Positions 7,819 through 16,577 of a stretch of DNA of 64,000 nucleotides are shown here, piece after piece (within the stretch, counting starts at the first letter, position 1; each line of letters opens with the position of its first letter). Location: NCBI RefSeq assembly GCF_001714725.1, contig NZ_CP016447.1, positions 496,001 through 560,000 of the forward strand. The letters are read 5' to 3'. Origin of the DNA: Acidovorax sp. RAC01. GTDB taxonomy: Bacteria; Pseudomonadota; Gammaproteobacteria; Burkholderiales; Burkholderiaceae_C. The notes beneath the pieces are model-generated. The model was given only the letters and a program-made list of their open reading frames with translations. It made no database searches and was not told the DNA's origin. A program made the position numbers and the translations under genes.

Positions 7819-8736
7819 TCAGAACACCTCGGGCACGAACATGCTGGGCGGCACCGGCTGGCGCAGGTACTCAGGGTTGCGAACACGCTCGGGCAGCACC
7901 ACGGCCGGGTGCGGGACCTCGCGGTAGGGCAGTTGCGACAGCAGGTGGGCAATGCAGTTCAGGCGCGCCTTTTTCTTGTCGACCGCCTGCACCACCCACC
8001 AGGGGGCCTCCGGAATGTGCGTGCGCTCCAGCATGGTCTCCTTGGCCTTGGTGTAGGCCTCCCAGCGCACACGGCTTTCCAGGTCCATGGGGCTGAGCTT
8101 CCATTGCTTGAGCGGGTCATGGATGCGCCCCAGAAAGCGCAGGTGCTGCTCTTCGTCGGTGATGGAAAACCAGTATTTGACGAGCGTGATACCCGATCGG
8201 ACCAGCATTTTTTCGAACTCGGGCACGGTGCGGAAAAAGTCTTCGTACTCCTCGTCCGAGCAAAAGCCCATCACCCGCTCGACCCCGGCGCGGTTGTACC
8301 AGCTGCGGTCAAACAGCACGATCTCGCCCGCGGCGGGCAGGTGCGCCACGTAGCGCTGAAAGTACCACTGCGTGCGCTCGCGGTCGTTCGGCGCAGGCAG
8401 CGCCGCCACCCGGGCCACGCGCGGGTTGAGCCGCTGGGTGATGCGCTTGATCACCCCGCCTTTGCCCGCGGCATCGCGTCCCTCGAACAGGATCACCACC
8501 TTCTGGCGGCTGTGCTGCACCCAGTCCTGGAGCTTGACCAGTTCGCCCTGAAGGCGGAACAGTTCCTGAAAATACTGCTGGCGCGCCATCCGGTCATGGG
8601 CCGGTTCGCCGTGCATCCAGGCATCGGCATCCCGGTCTTCCCGCTCCAGTTCCAGCTCCTCGTCGTAACTGTCGAGCAGGTCTGCAGCAATGCGCTGCGT
8701 GAGGTCCTGGATGTCCAGATGGTTGTTTTGAAACAT
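7819..8736 (-). CDS. ppk2: Polyphosphate kinase 2 (PPK2 family)
   Basis: This 305-residue cytoplasmic enzyme uses polyphosphate to phosphorylate nucleotides. Walker A is GRDAAGKGG at 86-94, and the Walker B-like segment DRSWYNRAG is at 143-151, with the lid motif region around RVARVAALPAPNDRERTQWY. A single PPK2 domain of this length places it among the one-domain proteins that phosphorylate ADP or GDP; the exact class cannot be fixed by eye. It starts with the ATG at 8736 and is divergent from an orphan ParB-like gene, converging with the LysR gene at its 3' end (62-bp gap without a strong terminator). Confidence 0.93.
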   Translation of the reverse strand: MFQNNHLDIQDLTQRIAADLLDSYDEELELEREDRDADAWMHGEPAHDRMARQQYFQELFRLQGELVKLQDWVQHSRQKVVILFEGRDAAGKGGVIKRITQRLNPRVARVAALPAPNDRERTQWYFQRYVAHLPAAGEIVLFDRSWYNRAGVERVMGFCSDEEYEDFFRTVPEFEKMLVRSGITLVKYWFSITDEEQHLRFLGRIHDPLKQWKLSPMDLESRVRWEAYTKAKETMLERTHIPEAPWWVVQAVDKKKARLNCIAHLLSQLPYREVPHPAVVLPERVRNPEYLRQPVPPSMFVPEVF

Positions 8737-8871
8737 GTTGACGGGCGTTGGCAGGCAAAGCGGGCATGGTCACGCAGGCGCGTGACAGCGCCATGACACC
8801 GCCTTGGACCCTACAATCCCGCCCCCTGCACCGCCTGCAACTCGCGGGCAATGCCCGTTCTGATCCCACCC

Positions 8872-9750
8872 ATGAACATCGTCGTCAACGAAGAACTCAA
8901 AGCCTATATCGAGCCGCTCACACCCGACGAGCATGAAGCACTGGAGCGCAGCCTCCTGGCCGAGGGCTGCCGCGACGCGCTGGTGCTGTGGGGCGACGTG
9001 CTGGTGGACGGCCACAACCGCTACGGCATCTGCCAAAAGCACGGCATCCCGTTCCAGACCGTGCAGAACCCGCGCTTTCAGTCGCTGGAGGACGTGCACC
9101 TGTGGATGATCGACCAGCACCTGGGCCGGCGCAGCGTGTCGGACTTCCAGCGCGGCGTGCTGGCGCTGCGCAAGCGCGAGATCGTGGCCGGGCGCCGGGC
9201 GCGCGCGCAGGGTGCCGCACCCGCTGCGGGCTCCCCACCTCAAGACACCCCGACCAAGGATGCCGCCAACCCACCGGCCGACCTGCCCGACACCCAGGCT
9301 CTGACCAGCCGCGAAGCCATTGCGCGTGCCGCCCGGCTGAGCAGCAGCCAGGTGGTGATGATCGAGAAAATCCAGAAACAGGCGGCGCCCGAACTCTTGC
9401 AGGCCGTCAAGGCCGGCACCATCTCGATCAACGCAGCCGCTGCGGTAGCCACCCTGCCCGCCCCGGAACAGGTCGCCGCCGTGGCCGCTGGCAAGGACGA
9501 ACTGCGCCAGGCGGCCAAGCGTGTGCGCGACGAACAAAAACGCAACCGCAAGCCCCGCGAGGGCAAGGCCGAAACGGACGAGGCAGGGGTGCAGAGCGAC
9601 GGCGCATCTGCGTCGGTTGCAGCCTACGGCGACGAAGAAGTGCACACACTGCGCCAGCGCGTGGCAGCGCTGACGGCAGAGAACGCCGAACTGCGCCGTT
9701 TGCTGGCGCAGGCCCAGGCAGCACAGCCGGCAGACAGCCCGCCGTTCTGA
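8872..9750 (+). CDS. Orphan ParB-like nuclease-domain protein
   Basis: This 292-residue protein has a ParB N-terminal-like domain: EPLTPDEHEALERSLLAEG, then the DGHNRYGIC box that corresponds to the ParB/Srx nucleotide-binding motif. A region at about 140-185 resembles the ParB helix-turn-helix. The C-terminal 90 residues are charged and end in a leucine-rich coiled coil (VHTLRQRVAALTAENAELRRL). No parA lies nearby, so this is not a standard partition pair. The ATG at 8872 is preferred because conservation begins at MNIVVNEELKAYIEP; an ATG at 8851 is in frame. TACAAT at 8812-8817 could be its -10 box. The function is unknown; similar proteins are often labelled plasmid replication or partition related. 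Confidence 0.75.
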   Translation: MNIVVNEELKAYIEPLTPDEHEALERSLLAEGCRDALVLWGDVLVDGHNRYGICQKHGIPFQTVQNPRFQSLEDVHLWMIDQHLGRRSVSDFQRGVLALRKREIVAGRRARAQGAAPAAGSPPQDTPTKDAANPPADLPDTQALTSREAIARAARLSSSQVVMIEKIQKQAAPELLQAVKAGTISINAAAAVATLPAPEQVAAVAAGKDELRQAAKRVRDEQKRNRKPREGKAETDEAGVQSDGASASVAAYGDEEVHTLRQRVAALTAENAELRRLLAQAQAAQPADSPPF

Positions 9751-9825
9751 GGGCGGCAGGCCCACGTGGATGGTTAGGCCTGAAAGCTCAGGTGCGTAAA
9801 GTCAGGTGACAAAAGCGCGGAGGGT

Positions 9826-10677
9826 TCAGTGGCGTGGCCCGCGCAACGCGCTGAGCCGGTCAGCGATCAGGTCCACGTCCAGGCCGTCCTCCACGTTGTC
9901 CAGATAGGCCTCCAGGTCCGCCACGGCCTGGCTGGCATCGCCCCGCTCGGCATGGGCCAAGCCCCGGTCGCGGCGCTCGCCCCAGGCCTGGGGCAGCAGC
10001 ACGATCAGCCGGTCCTGCACGGCCACCAGGCGCTGCCAGTCCTGTTGCGAACGGTGCACTTCCTTGAGGTTGCGCAGCATGCGCGCAATGATGTCGCGCG
10101 GCGTGGCAGCCTGCAGGTAAAGGCCCAGCGGCACGTCGTAATCGTCCACCAGGCCGCTCTGGCGCTTGTAGGGCTCCAGCCGCTCGGCCAGCTCTTCGCG
10201 GCTGAGCGACTGGCCCGTGATCGGGTCGAGCACCACCTGCCCCTTGGGCAGCAGCACCTTGACCATGAAGTGGCCCGGAAACGCAATGCCCCGGGCGTGC
10301 AGGCCCAGGCCCTGCGCCAGCTCCATCCACAGCACCGCCAGCGATATGGGGATGCCGCGGCGCGTGCGCAGCACGGCATTGAGGTAGCTGTTCTCGGGGT
10401 CGTAGTAGTTGTTGACGTTACCGGCAAAGCCCAGATCCACAAAAAAGAACTGGTTGAGCGTGCGCAGCCGCTGCAGCGACGGCGCATCGGCCGGCAGGCG
10501 GCGCTTCAGGCGCGCCAGCATCTGGTCCACATCACCGAGCAGCTGCTGCATGTCAAGCTCGGGGTATTCATCCTGGGCCAGGCTGGCGGCCGCCTCCAGC
10601 AGCGGGAAGTGGTCGTCGCTTTGCACCAGCGATGCAAAGTACTCCAGCGAGGTGGGCACGGAATAGCTCAGGGTCAT
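9826..10677 (-). CDS. SirB1 family transglutaminase-like / TPR protein
   Basis: This 283-residue protein has the SirB1 N-terminal transglutaminase-like fold (LNQFFFVDLGFAGNVNNYYD, RRGIPISLAVLWMELA, FPGHFMVKV) and a C-terminal tetratricopeptide-like helical region. Such proteins are widespread in proteobacteria beside core genes, but their biochemical role is unclear. The active-site cysteine of true transglutaminases is not apparent, so enzymatic activity is doubtful. The ATG at 10677 is supported by homology. It lies 107 bp downstream of murJ on the same strand and may be co-transcribed with it. Confidence 0.88.
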   Translation of the reverse strand: MTLSYSVPTSLEYFASLVQSDDHFPLLEAAASLAQDEYPELDMQQLLGDVDQMLARLKRRLPADAPSLQRLRTLNQFFFVDLGFAGNVNNYYDPENSYLNAVLRTRRGIPISLAVLWMELAQGLGLHARGIAFPGHFMVKVLLPKGQVVLDPITGQSLSREELAERLEPYKRQSGLVDDYDVPLGLYLQAATPRDIIARMLRNLKEVHRSQQDWQRLVAVQDRLIVLLPQAWGERRDRGLAHAERGDASQAVADLEAYLDNVEDGLDVDLIADRLSALRGPRH

Positions 10678-10784
10678 GGCACGGTTTTAAGGGGGCGGCC
10701 CTGCGGCGTCAAGCCACAGAACACGCGGTTTCAAGGGGCAATTCCGGCCGTTATCACCGATGCAGGCCCGTGCAGCCCGGTCGG

Positions 10785-12350
10785 TCAGCGGCGCAGCATC
10801 TTGCGCAGCTTGAGGCCCGCAGCCCACAGCGCACCAAAGTAGAGCATGGCGGAAGCGGCTATCAGCGCGGCCAGCAGGCCTACGCGCTGCAGGCTCTGGG
10901 CGCGCATGGCGATCCAGTCGAAATGCTGCGAACTCCACACCAGCAGCACCGCCAGCAGCGCACTGGCCGCCACCACCTGCAGCACAAACTTGCCCCAGCC
11001 CGGCTGGGGCTTGAAACTGCCGCGGCGCAGCAGCCCCACCAGCAGCCACACGGCATTGATGAGTGCGCCCAGGCCGATCGACAGCGCCAGCCCCGCGTGC
11101 GCCATGAACGGTACCAGGGCGATGTTGAGCAGCTGCGTGATGACCAGCACGGCAATCGCGATCTTGACCGGCGTGCGCACGTCCTGACTGGCGTAATAGC
11201 CCGGCGCCAGCACCTTGATCGCCACCAGGCCAATCAGCCCCGCGCCGTAGCCCGACAGGGCCACCGCGATCTGCCCCACATCCGAATCGGCCAGCCTGCC
11301 GTGGTGGAACAGCGTGGCCACGAGCGGTGTGGAAAACGTGAGCAACGCCACAGCACAGGGCACGGCCAGCAGCACGACGATGCGCAGCCCCCAGTCGAGC
11401 ATGGCCGAGTATTTGAGCGCATCGCCCGCCGCCTTGGCCGCCGTGAGCTGCGGCGTGAGCACCACGCCCAGTGCCACGCCCAGCAGCGCGGTGGGGAACT
11501 CCATCAGGCGGTCGGCATAAAAAAGCCAGGTCACGCTGCCCGGCGTGAGGTGTGACGCAATTTGCGTGTTGATCATGAGCGAGATCTGCGCCACGCCCAC
11601 GCCCAGCAGGATGGGCCCCATGAGGGTGAGCACGCGGCGCACACCCGGGTCGGCCCAGGCGCTGCGCACGGTGCGCCAGGTGATGCCGATGCGCGGCAGC
11701 AGGCCCAGCCGCGCCAGCGCCGGAATCTGCACCGCCAGCTGCAGCATGCCGCCCAGCATCACGCCGCCGGCCATCGCATAGATGGGCTGGATGCCGCGCG
11801 CTTCCAGCTGCGGCGCGCCCAGCCAGGCAGCGCCGATCATGCACAGGTTGAGCAGCACCGGCGAAGCCGCGGGCACCGCAAAGTGCTTCCAGGTGTTGAG
11901 GATGCCTGCGGACAGCGCCACCATCGACATGAAGCCGATGTACGGAAACATCCAGCGCGTCATCAGCACGGCGGCGTCGTAGGCCTCGGGGGTCTGGCGC
12001 AGGCCGCTGGCCAGTGCCCATACCAGCGCGGGCGCGCCCAGCACCCCCGCCACGCACACGATGAGCAGCACCCAGGCCAGGGCCGTGGCCACCGCCGCAA
12101 TCAGCGTGCGGGTGGCGTCGTCGCCCTGCTGGGTGCGCGTGGTGGCCAGCACCGGCACAAAGGCCTGGCTGAAGGCGCCCTCGGCAAACAGGCGGCGAAA
12201 CAGGTTGGGGATGCGGAAGGCAACGTTGAACGCGTCAGTCAGGGCGTTGGCCCCGAAGACGGACGCCATGAGCAGGTCGCGCGCCAGGCCCGTCACGCGG
12301 GAGGCCAGGGTCAGCAGGGAGACGGTGGAGGCAGCTTTGAGCAGGGACAC
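10785..12350 (-). CDS. murJ: Lipid II flippase MurJ
   Basis: This 521-residue polytopic inner-membrane protein has about 14 hydrophobic segments and belongs to the MOP exporter superfamily. It flips lipid-linked peptidoglycan precursor to the periplasm. The N-terminus SLLKAASTVSLLTLASRVTGLARD and the segment RIPNLFRRLFAEGAFSQAFVPVL are hallmark MurJ sequences. The likely start is the GTG at 12350; the open frame extends further upstream but homology does not. It is divergent from rpsT, a conserved betaproteobacterial arrangement. No good ribosome binding site precedes the GTG. Confidence 0.97.
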   Translation of the reverse strand: MSLLKAASTVSLLTLASRVTGLARDLLMASVFGANALTDAFNVAFRIPNLFRRLFAEGAFSQAFVPVLATTRTQQGDDATRTLIAAVATALAWVLLIVCVAGVLGAPALVWALASGLRQTPEAYDAAVLMTRWMFPYIGFMSMVALSAGILNTWKHFAVPAASPVLLNLCMIGAAWLGAPQLEARGIQPIYAMAGGVMLGGMLQLAVQIPALARLGLLPRIGITWRTVRSAWADPGVRRVLTLMGPILLGVGVAQISLMINTQIASHLTPGSVTWLFYADRLMEFPTALLGVALGVVLTPQLTAAKAAGDALKYSAMLDWGLRIVVLLAVPCAVALLTFSTPLVATLFHHGRLADSDVGQIAVALSGYGAGLIGLVAIKVLAPGYYASQDVRTPVKIAIAVLVITQLLNIALVPFMAHAGLALSIGLGALINAVWLLVGLLRRGSFKPQPGWGKFVLQVVAASALLAVLLVWSSQHFDWIAMRAQSLQRVGLLAALIAASAMLYFGALWAAGLKLRKMLRR

Positions 12351-12476
12351 CGCAAGGAGTGTATTCCCCCTGTGCCGCTTCGCGATGTCTCCGGGATAGG
12401 GGTGCCCCTCCCGGTCGGGCCAAGCGAGTTCCACGGGTGCGATGGCAACGGCGCTAGGTCAGGCTCCACCAGCCCT

Positions 12477-12505
12477 TCCGCCCAGAATGCCGGCTGGGCT
12501 ATAAT
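12477..12505 (+). promoter_or_regulatory. Sigma-70 promoter of rpsT
   Basis: A perfect TATAAT lies at 12500-12505, 17 bp after TTCCGC at 12477-12482, 45 bp before the rpsT start. Confidence 0.7.
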
Positions 12506-12550
12506 CGTCGGCTTTGCTGGCAACATCCACAGACCTTAAGGAACTCAACC

Positions 12551-12853
12551 ATGGCATCCGCAAAACCCAAGAAGAAGAACCCGCGCCTGGCGTCGGGCCG
12601 CAAGCGCGTCCGTCAGGACGTCAAGCTCAACGCTGCGAACACCTCGCTGCGCTCCAAATACCGTACCGCCGTCAAGAACGTCGAAAAGGCTGTTCTGGCC
12701 GGCGACAAGACCAAGGCGACCGAACTGTTCGCCAAGATGCAAGCCGTGGTGGACACCGTGGCCGACAAGGGCATCTTCCACAAGAACAAGGCCGCTCGCG
12801 ACAAGAGCCGTCTGTCTGCCAAGGTTAAAGCCCTGGCTCTGGCAGCAGCCTGA
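12551..12853 (+). CDS. rpsT: 30S ribosomal protein S20
   Basis: This 100-residue, lysine-rich protein begins [19 protein letters not shown] and shows the normal three-helix S20 pattern. It binds 16S rRNA early in 30S assembly. The ATG at 12551 has AAGGA about ten bases upstream. A consensus TATAAT lies 45 bp before the start and a strong terminator 94 bp after the stop, so it is a monocistronic unit divergent from murJ. Confidence 0.99.
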   Translation: MASAKPKKKNPRLASGRKRVRQDVKLNAANTSLRSKYRTAVKNVEKAVLAGDKTKATELFAKMQAVVDTVADKGIFHKNKAARDKSRLSAKVKALALAAA

Positions 12854-12885
12854 TTTTCACCGCCTGCTCCGGCAGGCAAACAGCC

Positions 12886-12905
12886 CGAACGGCATGTGCC
12901 GTTCG
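12886..12905 (+). other. Perfect hairpin in the rpsT 3' region
   Basis: CGAACGGCA, loop TG, TGCCGTTCG forms a 9-bp stem between the rpsT stop codon and the terminator. It has no T tract of its own and may stabilise the transcript end. Confidence 0.5.
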
Positions 12906-12946
12906 CCGTTTGTAACGGGTGCGCTGCCAGCAAAGAAAAAACGACC

Positions 12947-12969
12947 AAACCGCCTTCGGGCGGTTTTTT
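12947..12969 (+). terminator. Intrinsic terminator of rpsT
   Basis: AACCGCC, loop TTCG, GGCGGTT is followed by a run of T at 12964-12969. Confidence 0.92.
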
Positions 12970-13147
12970 CGTTTCCGGAGCGCCTTTTTATCGACAAGGC
13001 AACGGGCAAAGGCATGGGGGGACTGGCGTCAACAGGCCTGTTTTCGATTTGAGACTGCCCTGAAGTGCGGAAAGCCGACCCCAGCAACACGAGGGGCGAG
13101 GGAGCGCCCGGCGCGCCGGAAGACCAGAACGGCAGAACGCCGATTTC

Positions 13148-13474
13148 TCAGGTCGTTGCCGGTGGCGGGGCGTCGGGCAGCAGGCAGGCCTCGGCCACCT
13201 GCAGGTTGTTGTCGCGCGCGAAGTTGATGACGAAATCCCAGGCCATGGGCTCGTGGTCGCGCAGGTCGCTGTGCACCACCACGCATTTCACGCCATTGAG
13301 CGTGGTCGGAATGCACCAGGGCGAATAGCTCAGGTGGCTCCCGGGGCGGGCCCCGCCCGGGCGGAAGCTGCTCATCACCCCGGCCAGCCGTTCGGCCCAG
13401 TCGCTAGGTCGAAAGGTTTTCCCATCGTGGGTGAGGCCCTGGATGAAGACTTCTTTGGCGGAGGGGGAAACCAT
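13148..13474 (-). CDS. DUF3579 domain protein
   Basis: This 108-residue protein begins MVSPSAKEVFIQGLTHDGKT and continues FRPSDWAERLAGVMSSF, the conserved signature of DUF3579. It is found in betaproteobacteria next to acetylornithine aminotransferase, as here, where it is divergent from argD. Its function is unknown. I chose the ATG at 13474 because conservation begins there; an ATG at 13519 would add 15 residues. No signal peptide or membrane segment is seen. Confidence 0.88.
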   Translation of the reverse strand: MVSPSAKEVFIQGLTHDGKTFRPSDWAERLAGVMSSFRPGGARPGSHLSYSPWCIPTTLNGVKCVVVHSDLRDHEPMAWDFVINFARDNNLQVAEACLLPDAPPPATT

Positions 13475-13544
13475 CGGGGATTGGATTGGTAAGGGGGCGG
13501 AGGCGCAGGATCGCTGCATGCTGCACCGCAGCGCGAGATTCTAA

Positions 13545-13558
13545 CTCTTATATAAGAG
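13545..13558. promoter_or_regulatory. 14-bp perfect palindrome in the argD / DUF3579 divergent region
   Basis: CTCTTATATAAGAG is its own reverse complement. It lies between the divergent starts (13474 and 13740) and could be an operator. It does not match the ArgR box. Confidence 0.4.
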
Positions 13559-13739
13559 CTAGCTCCCTAATCCCTTCTGGTGGCGCAACAAGGCCCGCAC
13601 ACCGGCCCCGGCTGCAGGCATTGCAGTGATGCGCAATCGTCAACAGAAAGCCCACAGGCTCCCCCTAGAATCGTGCTTCGCTTTACGGGGCACATGGCCA
13701 CAAGCCGCCCCATTACCGTACCGTCTGGAGATTAGTGCA

Positions 13740-14936
13740 ATGACCGCTTCCACACCGGCAGCTTCGCCCCACGTGATGAACACCTATGGCCGCGTACCCA
13801 TCGCGTTGGCCCGCGGGCAAGGCAGCCGAGTGTGGGATGTGAACGGCAAGGAATATCTGGACGGCCTGGGCGGCATTGCCGTGAACACGCTGGGCCACAA
13901 CCACGCCAAGCTGGTGCCCGCACTGCAGGACCAGCTCACCCGGCTCATCCACACCTCCAACTACTACCACGTGCCGCTGCAGGAAACGCTGGCAGCCAAG
14001 CTGGTGGAGCTGTCGGGCATGACCAACGTGTTCTTCTGCAATTCGGGCCTGGAGGCCAACGAGGCGGCCCTCAAGATCGCGCGCAAGTACGGCGTGGACA
14101 AGGGAATCGCCAAGCCCGAGATCGTGGTGTACGAAAAGGCCTTCCACGGCCGCTCGATTGCCACCATGTCGGCCACCGGCAACCCCAAGATCCACAGCGG
14201 CTTCGGCCCGCTGGTCGAAGGCTTTGTGCGCGTGCCGGTGAACGATATCGAAGCCATCAGGAAGGCCACCGAAGGCAACCCCAACGTGGTGGCCGTGTTC
14301 TTCGAGACCATCCAGGGCGAAGGCGGCATCAACCCCATGCGGGCCGAGTACCTGCAGCAGCTGCGCAAGCTGTGCGACGAGCGCGACTGGCTGATGATGA
14401 TCGACGAGGTGCAGTGCGGCATGGGCCGCACCGGCAAGTGGTTTGCCCACCAGTGGGCCGGCATCGTGCCCGACGTGATGCCCCTGGCCAAGGGCCTGGG
14501 CTCGGGCGTGCCGATTGGCGCCGTGGTGGCAGGCCCCAAGGCCGCCAACGTGCTGCAGCCCGGCAACCACGGCACCACCTTTGGCGGCAACCCGCTGGCC
14601 ATGCGCGCCGGGGTGGAAACCATCCGCATCATGGAAGAAGACGGCCTGCTGGCCCATGCCGCCACGGTGGGCGACCACCTCAAGGCCGCCCTGCAGCACG
14701 AGCTGGGCAGCCTGCCCGGCGTGAAGGAGATCCGCGGCCAGGGCCTGATGCTGGGCATCGAGCTGACCAAGCCCTGCGGCGCGCTGATTGGCCGTGCGGC
14801 CGAAGCCGGGCTGCTGCTGTCGGTCACGGCCGACACCGTGATCCGCCTCGTGCCCCCGCTGATCCTGACCACCGCCGAGGCCGACGAGATCGTCGCCAAG
14901 CTGGTGCCCCTGGTTCAAGCCATCCTGGCCGAGTAA
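13740..14936 (+). CDS. argD: Acetylornithine aminotransferase
   Basis: This 398-residue class III PLP aminotransferase converts N-acetylglutamate semialdehyde and glutamate to N-acetylornithine in arginine synthesis. The PLP lysine is Lys251 in MPLAKGLGSGVPIGA, the cofactor aspartate is in MMIDEVQCGMGRTGK near 222, and the substrate-recognition segment FFCNSGLEANEAALK is intact. The ATG at 13740 gives a protein of usual length; an upstream in-frame extension to 13626 lacks family similarity. argF follows 23 bp downstream, so the two genes form an arginine operon. Confidence 0.97.
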   Translation: MTASTPAASPHVMNTYGRVPIALARGQGSRVWDVNGKEYLDGLGGIAVNTLGHNHAKLVPALQDQLTRLIHTSNYYHVPLQETLAAKLVELSGMTNVFFCNSGLEANEAALKIARKYGVDKGIAKPEIVVYEKAFHGRSIATMSATGNPKIHSGFGPLVEGFVRVPVNDIEAIRKATEGNPNVVAVFFETIQGEGGINPMRAEYLQQLRKLCDERDWLMMIDEVQCGMGRTGKWFAHQWAGIVPDVMPLAKGLGSGVPIGAVVAGPKAANVLQPGNHGTTFGGNPLAMRAGVETIRIMEEDGLLAHAATVGDHLKAALQHELGSLPGVKEIRGQGLMLGIELTKPCGALIGRAAEAGLLLSVTADTVIRLVPPLILTTAEADEIVAKLVPLVQAILAE

Positions 14937-14959
14937 GCGCCAGGCTGCGAGACATTGCC

Positions 14960-15880
14960 ATGAAACATTACCTGCAGTTCACCGACCTCAACGCCGACGA
15001 ATACGCCTACCTGTTCGAGCGCGCGGCCCTCATCAAGAAGAAGTTCAAGGCCTACGAAAAGCACCACCCGCTGGTGGACCGCACGCTGGCCATGATCTTC
15101 GAGAAGGCCAGCACCCGCACCCGCGTGAGCTTTGAGGCCGGCATGTACCAGCTGGGCGGCAGCGTGGTGCACCTGACCACCGGCGACAGCCAGCTGGGCC
15201 GCGCAGAGCCCATCGAGGACAGCGCCAAGGTCATCAGCCGCATGGTGGACCTGGTGATGATCCGCACCTACGAGCAGGCGAAGATCGAGCGCTTTGCCGC
15301 CAACTCGCGCGTGCCCGTCATCAACGGCCTGACCAACGAATACCACCCTTGCCAGATCCTGGCGGACATCTTCACCTTCATCGAACACCGCGGCTCCATC
15401 CGCGGCAAGGTGGTGGCGTGGGTGGGCGATGGCAACAACATGGCCAACACCTGGCTGCAGGCCGCAGCGCTGCTGGGATTCAAGGTGCATGTGAGCACGC
15501 CCCGCGGCTATGAAATTGATGAAAAACTGGCCGCTGGCGCAGGTGGAATAAGCGCTGACTGCTATCAATTCTTTAGCGACCCGCTGGAAGCCTGCAAGGG
15601 CGCCGACCTGGTCACCACCGACGTGTGGACCAGCATGGGCTACGAGGCCGAAAACGAAACCCGCCGCGTGGCCTTTGCCGACTGGTGTGTGGACGCCGAA
15701 ATGATGGCCGCCGCCAGGCCTGACGCCCTGTTCATGCACTGCCTGCCCGCGCACCGCGGCGAAGAGGTCGAGGCCGACGTGATCGACGGTCCGCAGTCGG
15801 TGGTGTGGGACGAGGCAGAAAACAGGATGCACGTGCAAAAGGCACTCATGGAGTACCTGCTGCTGGGCAAGGTTGCCTGA
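14960..15880 (+). CDS. argF: Ornithine carbamoyltransferase
   Basis: This 306-residue cytosolic enzyme makes citrulline from ornithine and carbamoyl phosphate. All catalytic motifs are intact: STRTR at 51-55, HPCQ at 129-132, DVWTSMG at 221-227 and HCLPAHRG at 260-267. It follows argD by 23 bp. Residues about 190-205 (LAAGAGGISADCYQFF) are encoded by a stretch that closely matches the Comamonadaceae interspersed repeat seen elsewhere in this window, so part of the loop before SDPLEACKGADLV appears to be repeat-derived, with the frame kept. Confidence 0.98.
   Translation: MKHYLQFTDLNADEYAYLFERAALIKKKFKAYEKHHPLVDRTLAMIFEKASTRTRVSFEAGMYQLGGSVVHLTTGDSQLGRAEPIEDSAKVISRMVDLVMIRTYEQAKIERFAANSRVPVINGLTNEYHPCQILADIFTFIEHRGSIRGKVVAWVGDGNNMANTWLQAAALLGFKVHVSTPRGYEIDEKLAAGAGGISADCYQFFSDPLEACKGADLVTTDVWTSMGYEAENETRRVAFADWCVDAEMMAAARPDALFMHCLPAHRGEEVEADVIDGPQSVVWDEAENRMHVQKALMEYLLLGKVA
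15527..15574. repeat. Comamonadaceae repeat inside argF
   Basis: GGCCGCTGGCGC, then GAATAAGCGCT, then GCTATCAA match, in order and spacing, the copy at 39181-39237 (GGCCGCTAGCGC, GAATAAGCGCT, GCTATCAA). The stretch is in frame and has no stop. Confidence 0.75.
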
Positions 15881-15893
15881 GGTTCTGTTTCCA

Positions 15894-16574
15894 GTGCCTT
15901 GGCGCCGTCAGCCCGCTCACAGCGCTGAACTGCTGGCGCACTGGCAGTCCTTAGGGCAGGCGCTCGACCGCGACAACCCTGCGTGGCGCGCCGAAGGCCG
16001 TCGCCTCATCCGGAGCTGGGCGCACTGGCCCCGGGCCTACCACGACACCACGCACCTCTGGGCCTGCCTGCGTCACCTGCAGACCGTCCAGGACCAACAG
16101 CTCGCCGCCCTGCAAAACCCGCACGCCGCAGCCCTCGCGCTGTGGTACCACGACGCCATCTACTGGCCGTGGAGCAAGCACAACGAGGAGCGCAGCGCCG
16201 ACTGGGCCAGCCGCTTTCTGCGCGGCCAGGGGCTGCCCGAATCGCTGGTGGCGCAAGTGCACCAGCACATCCTGGACACCCGCCACGCACCCGGCCCGCT
16301 CATGGGCGATGCGCAGTGGGTGGTCGACATCGACCTGGCTATCCTCGGCCAGAGCGACGCGGTGTACCGCCAGTTCGAGCGCAACGTGCGGCGTGAATAT
16401 TTCTTCGTGCGCTGGCCGCGGTACGTGGCCGGGCGCAGTGCGGTGCTGCAGGGCTTCCTTTACCGGCCGCGCATCTACGGCACCGCGTGGTTTCACGACC
16501 GCTACGAGGCACAGGCGCGCGCCAACCTGGGCCACGCGCTGGCAAGCCTCGCCAGCGGCAAGCTGTACGCCTGA
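15894..16574 (+). CDS. HD-superfamily predicted metal-dependent phosphohydrolase
   Basis: This 226-residue protein resembles the COG4339 group of the HD superfamily. The metal-ligand pattern is visible as YHDTTHLWACL and, about 35 residues on, ALWYHDAIYWPW, then an acidic VVDIDLAILGQ. Members are predicted phosphohydrolases of unknown substrate. Two starts are possible: the GTG at 15894, with TGAGG upstream at 15878-15882, or a TTG at 15873 that overlaps the argF stop codon. Either way it directly follows argF and is probably co-transcribed. The link to arginine synthesis may be only positional. Confidence 0.75.
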   Translation: MPWRRQPAHSAELLAHWQSLGQALDRDNPAWRAEGRRLIRSWAHWPRAYHDTTHLWACLRHLQTVQDQQLAALQNPHAAALALWYHDAIYWPWSKHNEERSADWASRFLRGQGLPESLVAQVHQHILDTRHAPGPLMGDAQWVVDIDLAILGQSDAVYRQFERNVRREYFFVRWPRYVAGRSAVLQGFLYRPRIYGTAWFHDRYEAQARANLGHALASLASGKLYA

Positions 16575-16577
16575 CCC

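Noticed and set aside
12351..12434. Upstream extension of murJ to an ATG at 12434
   Set aside because: MurJ homology begins at SLLKAAST, and the extension runs back towards the rpsT promoter region.
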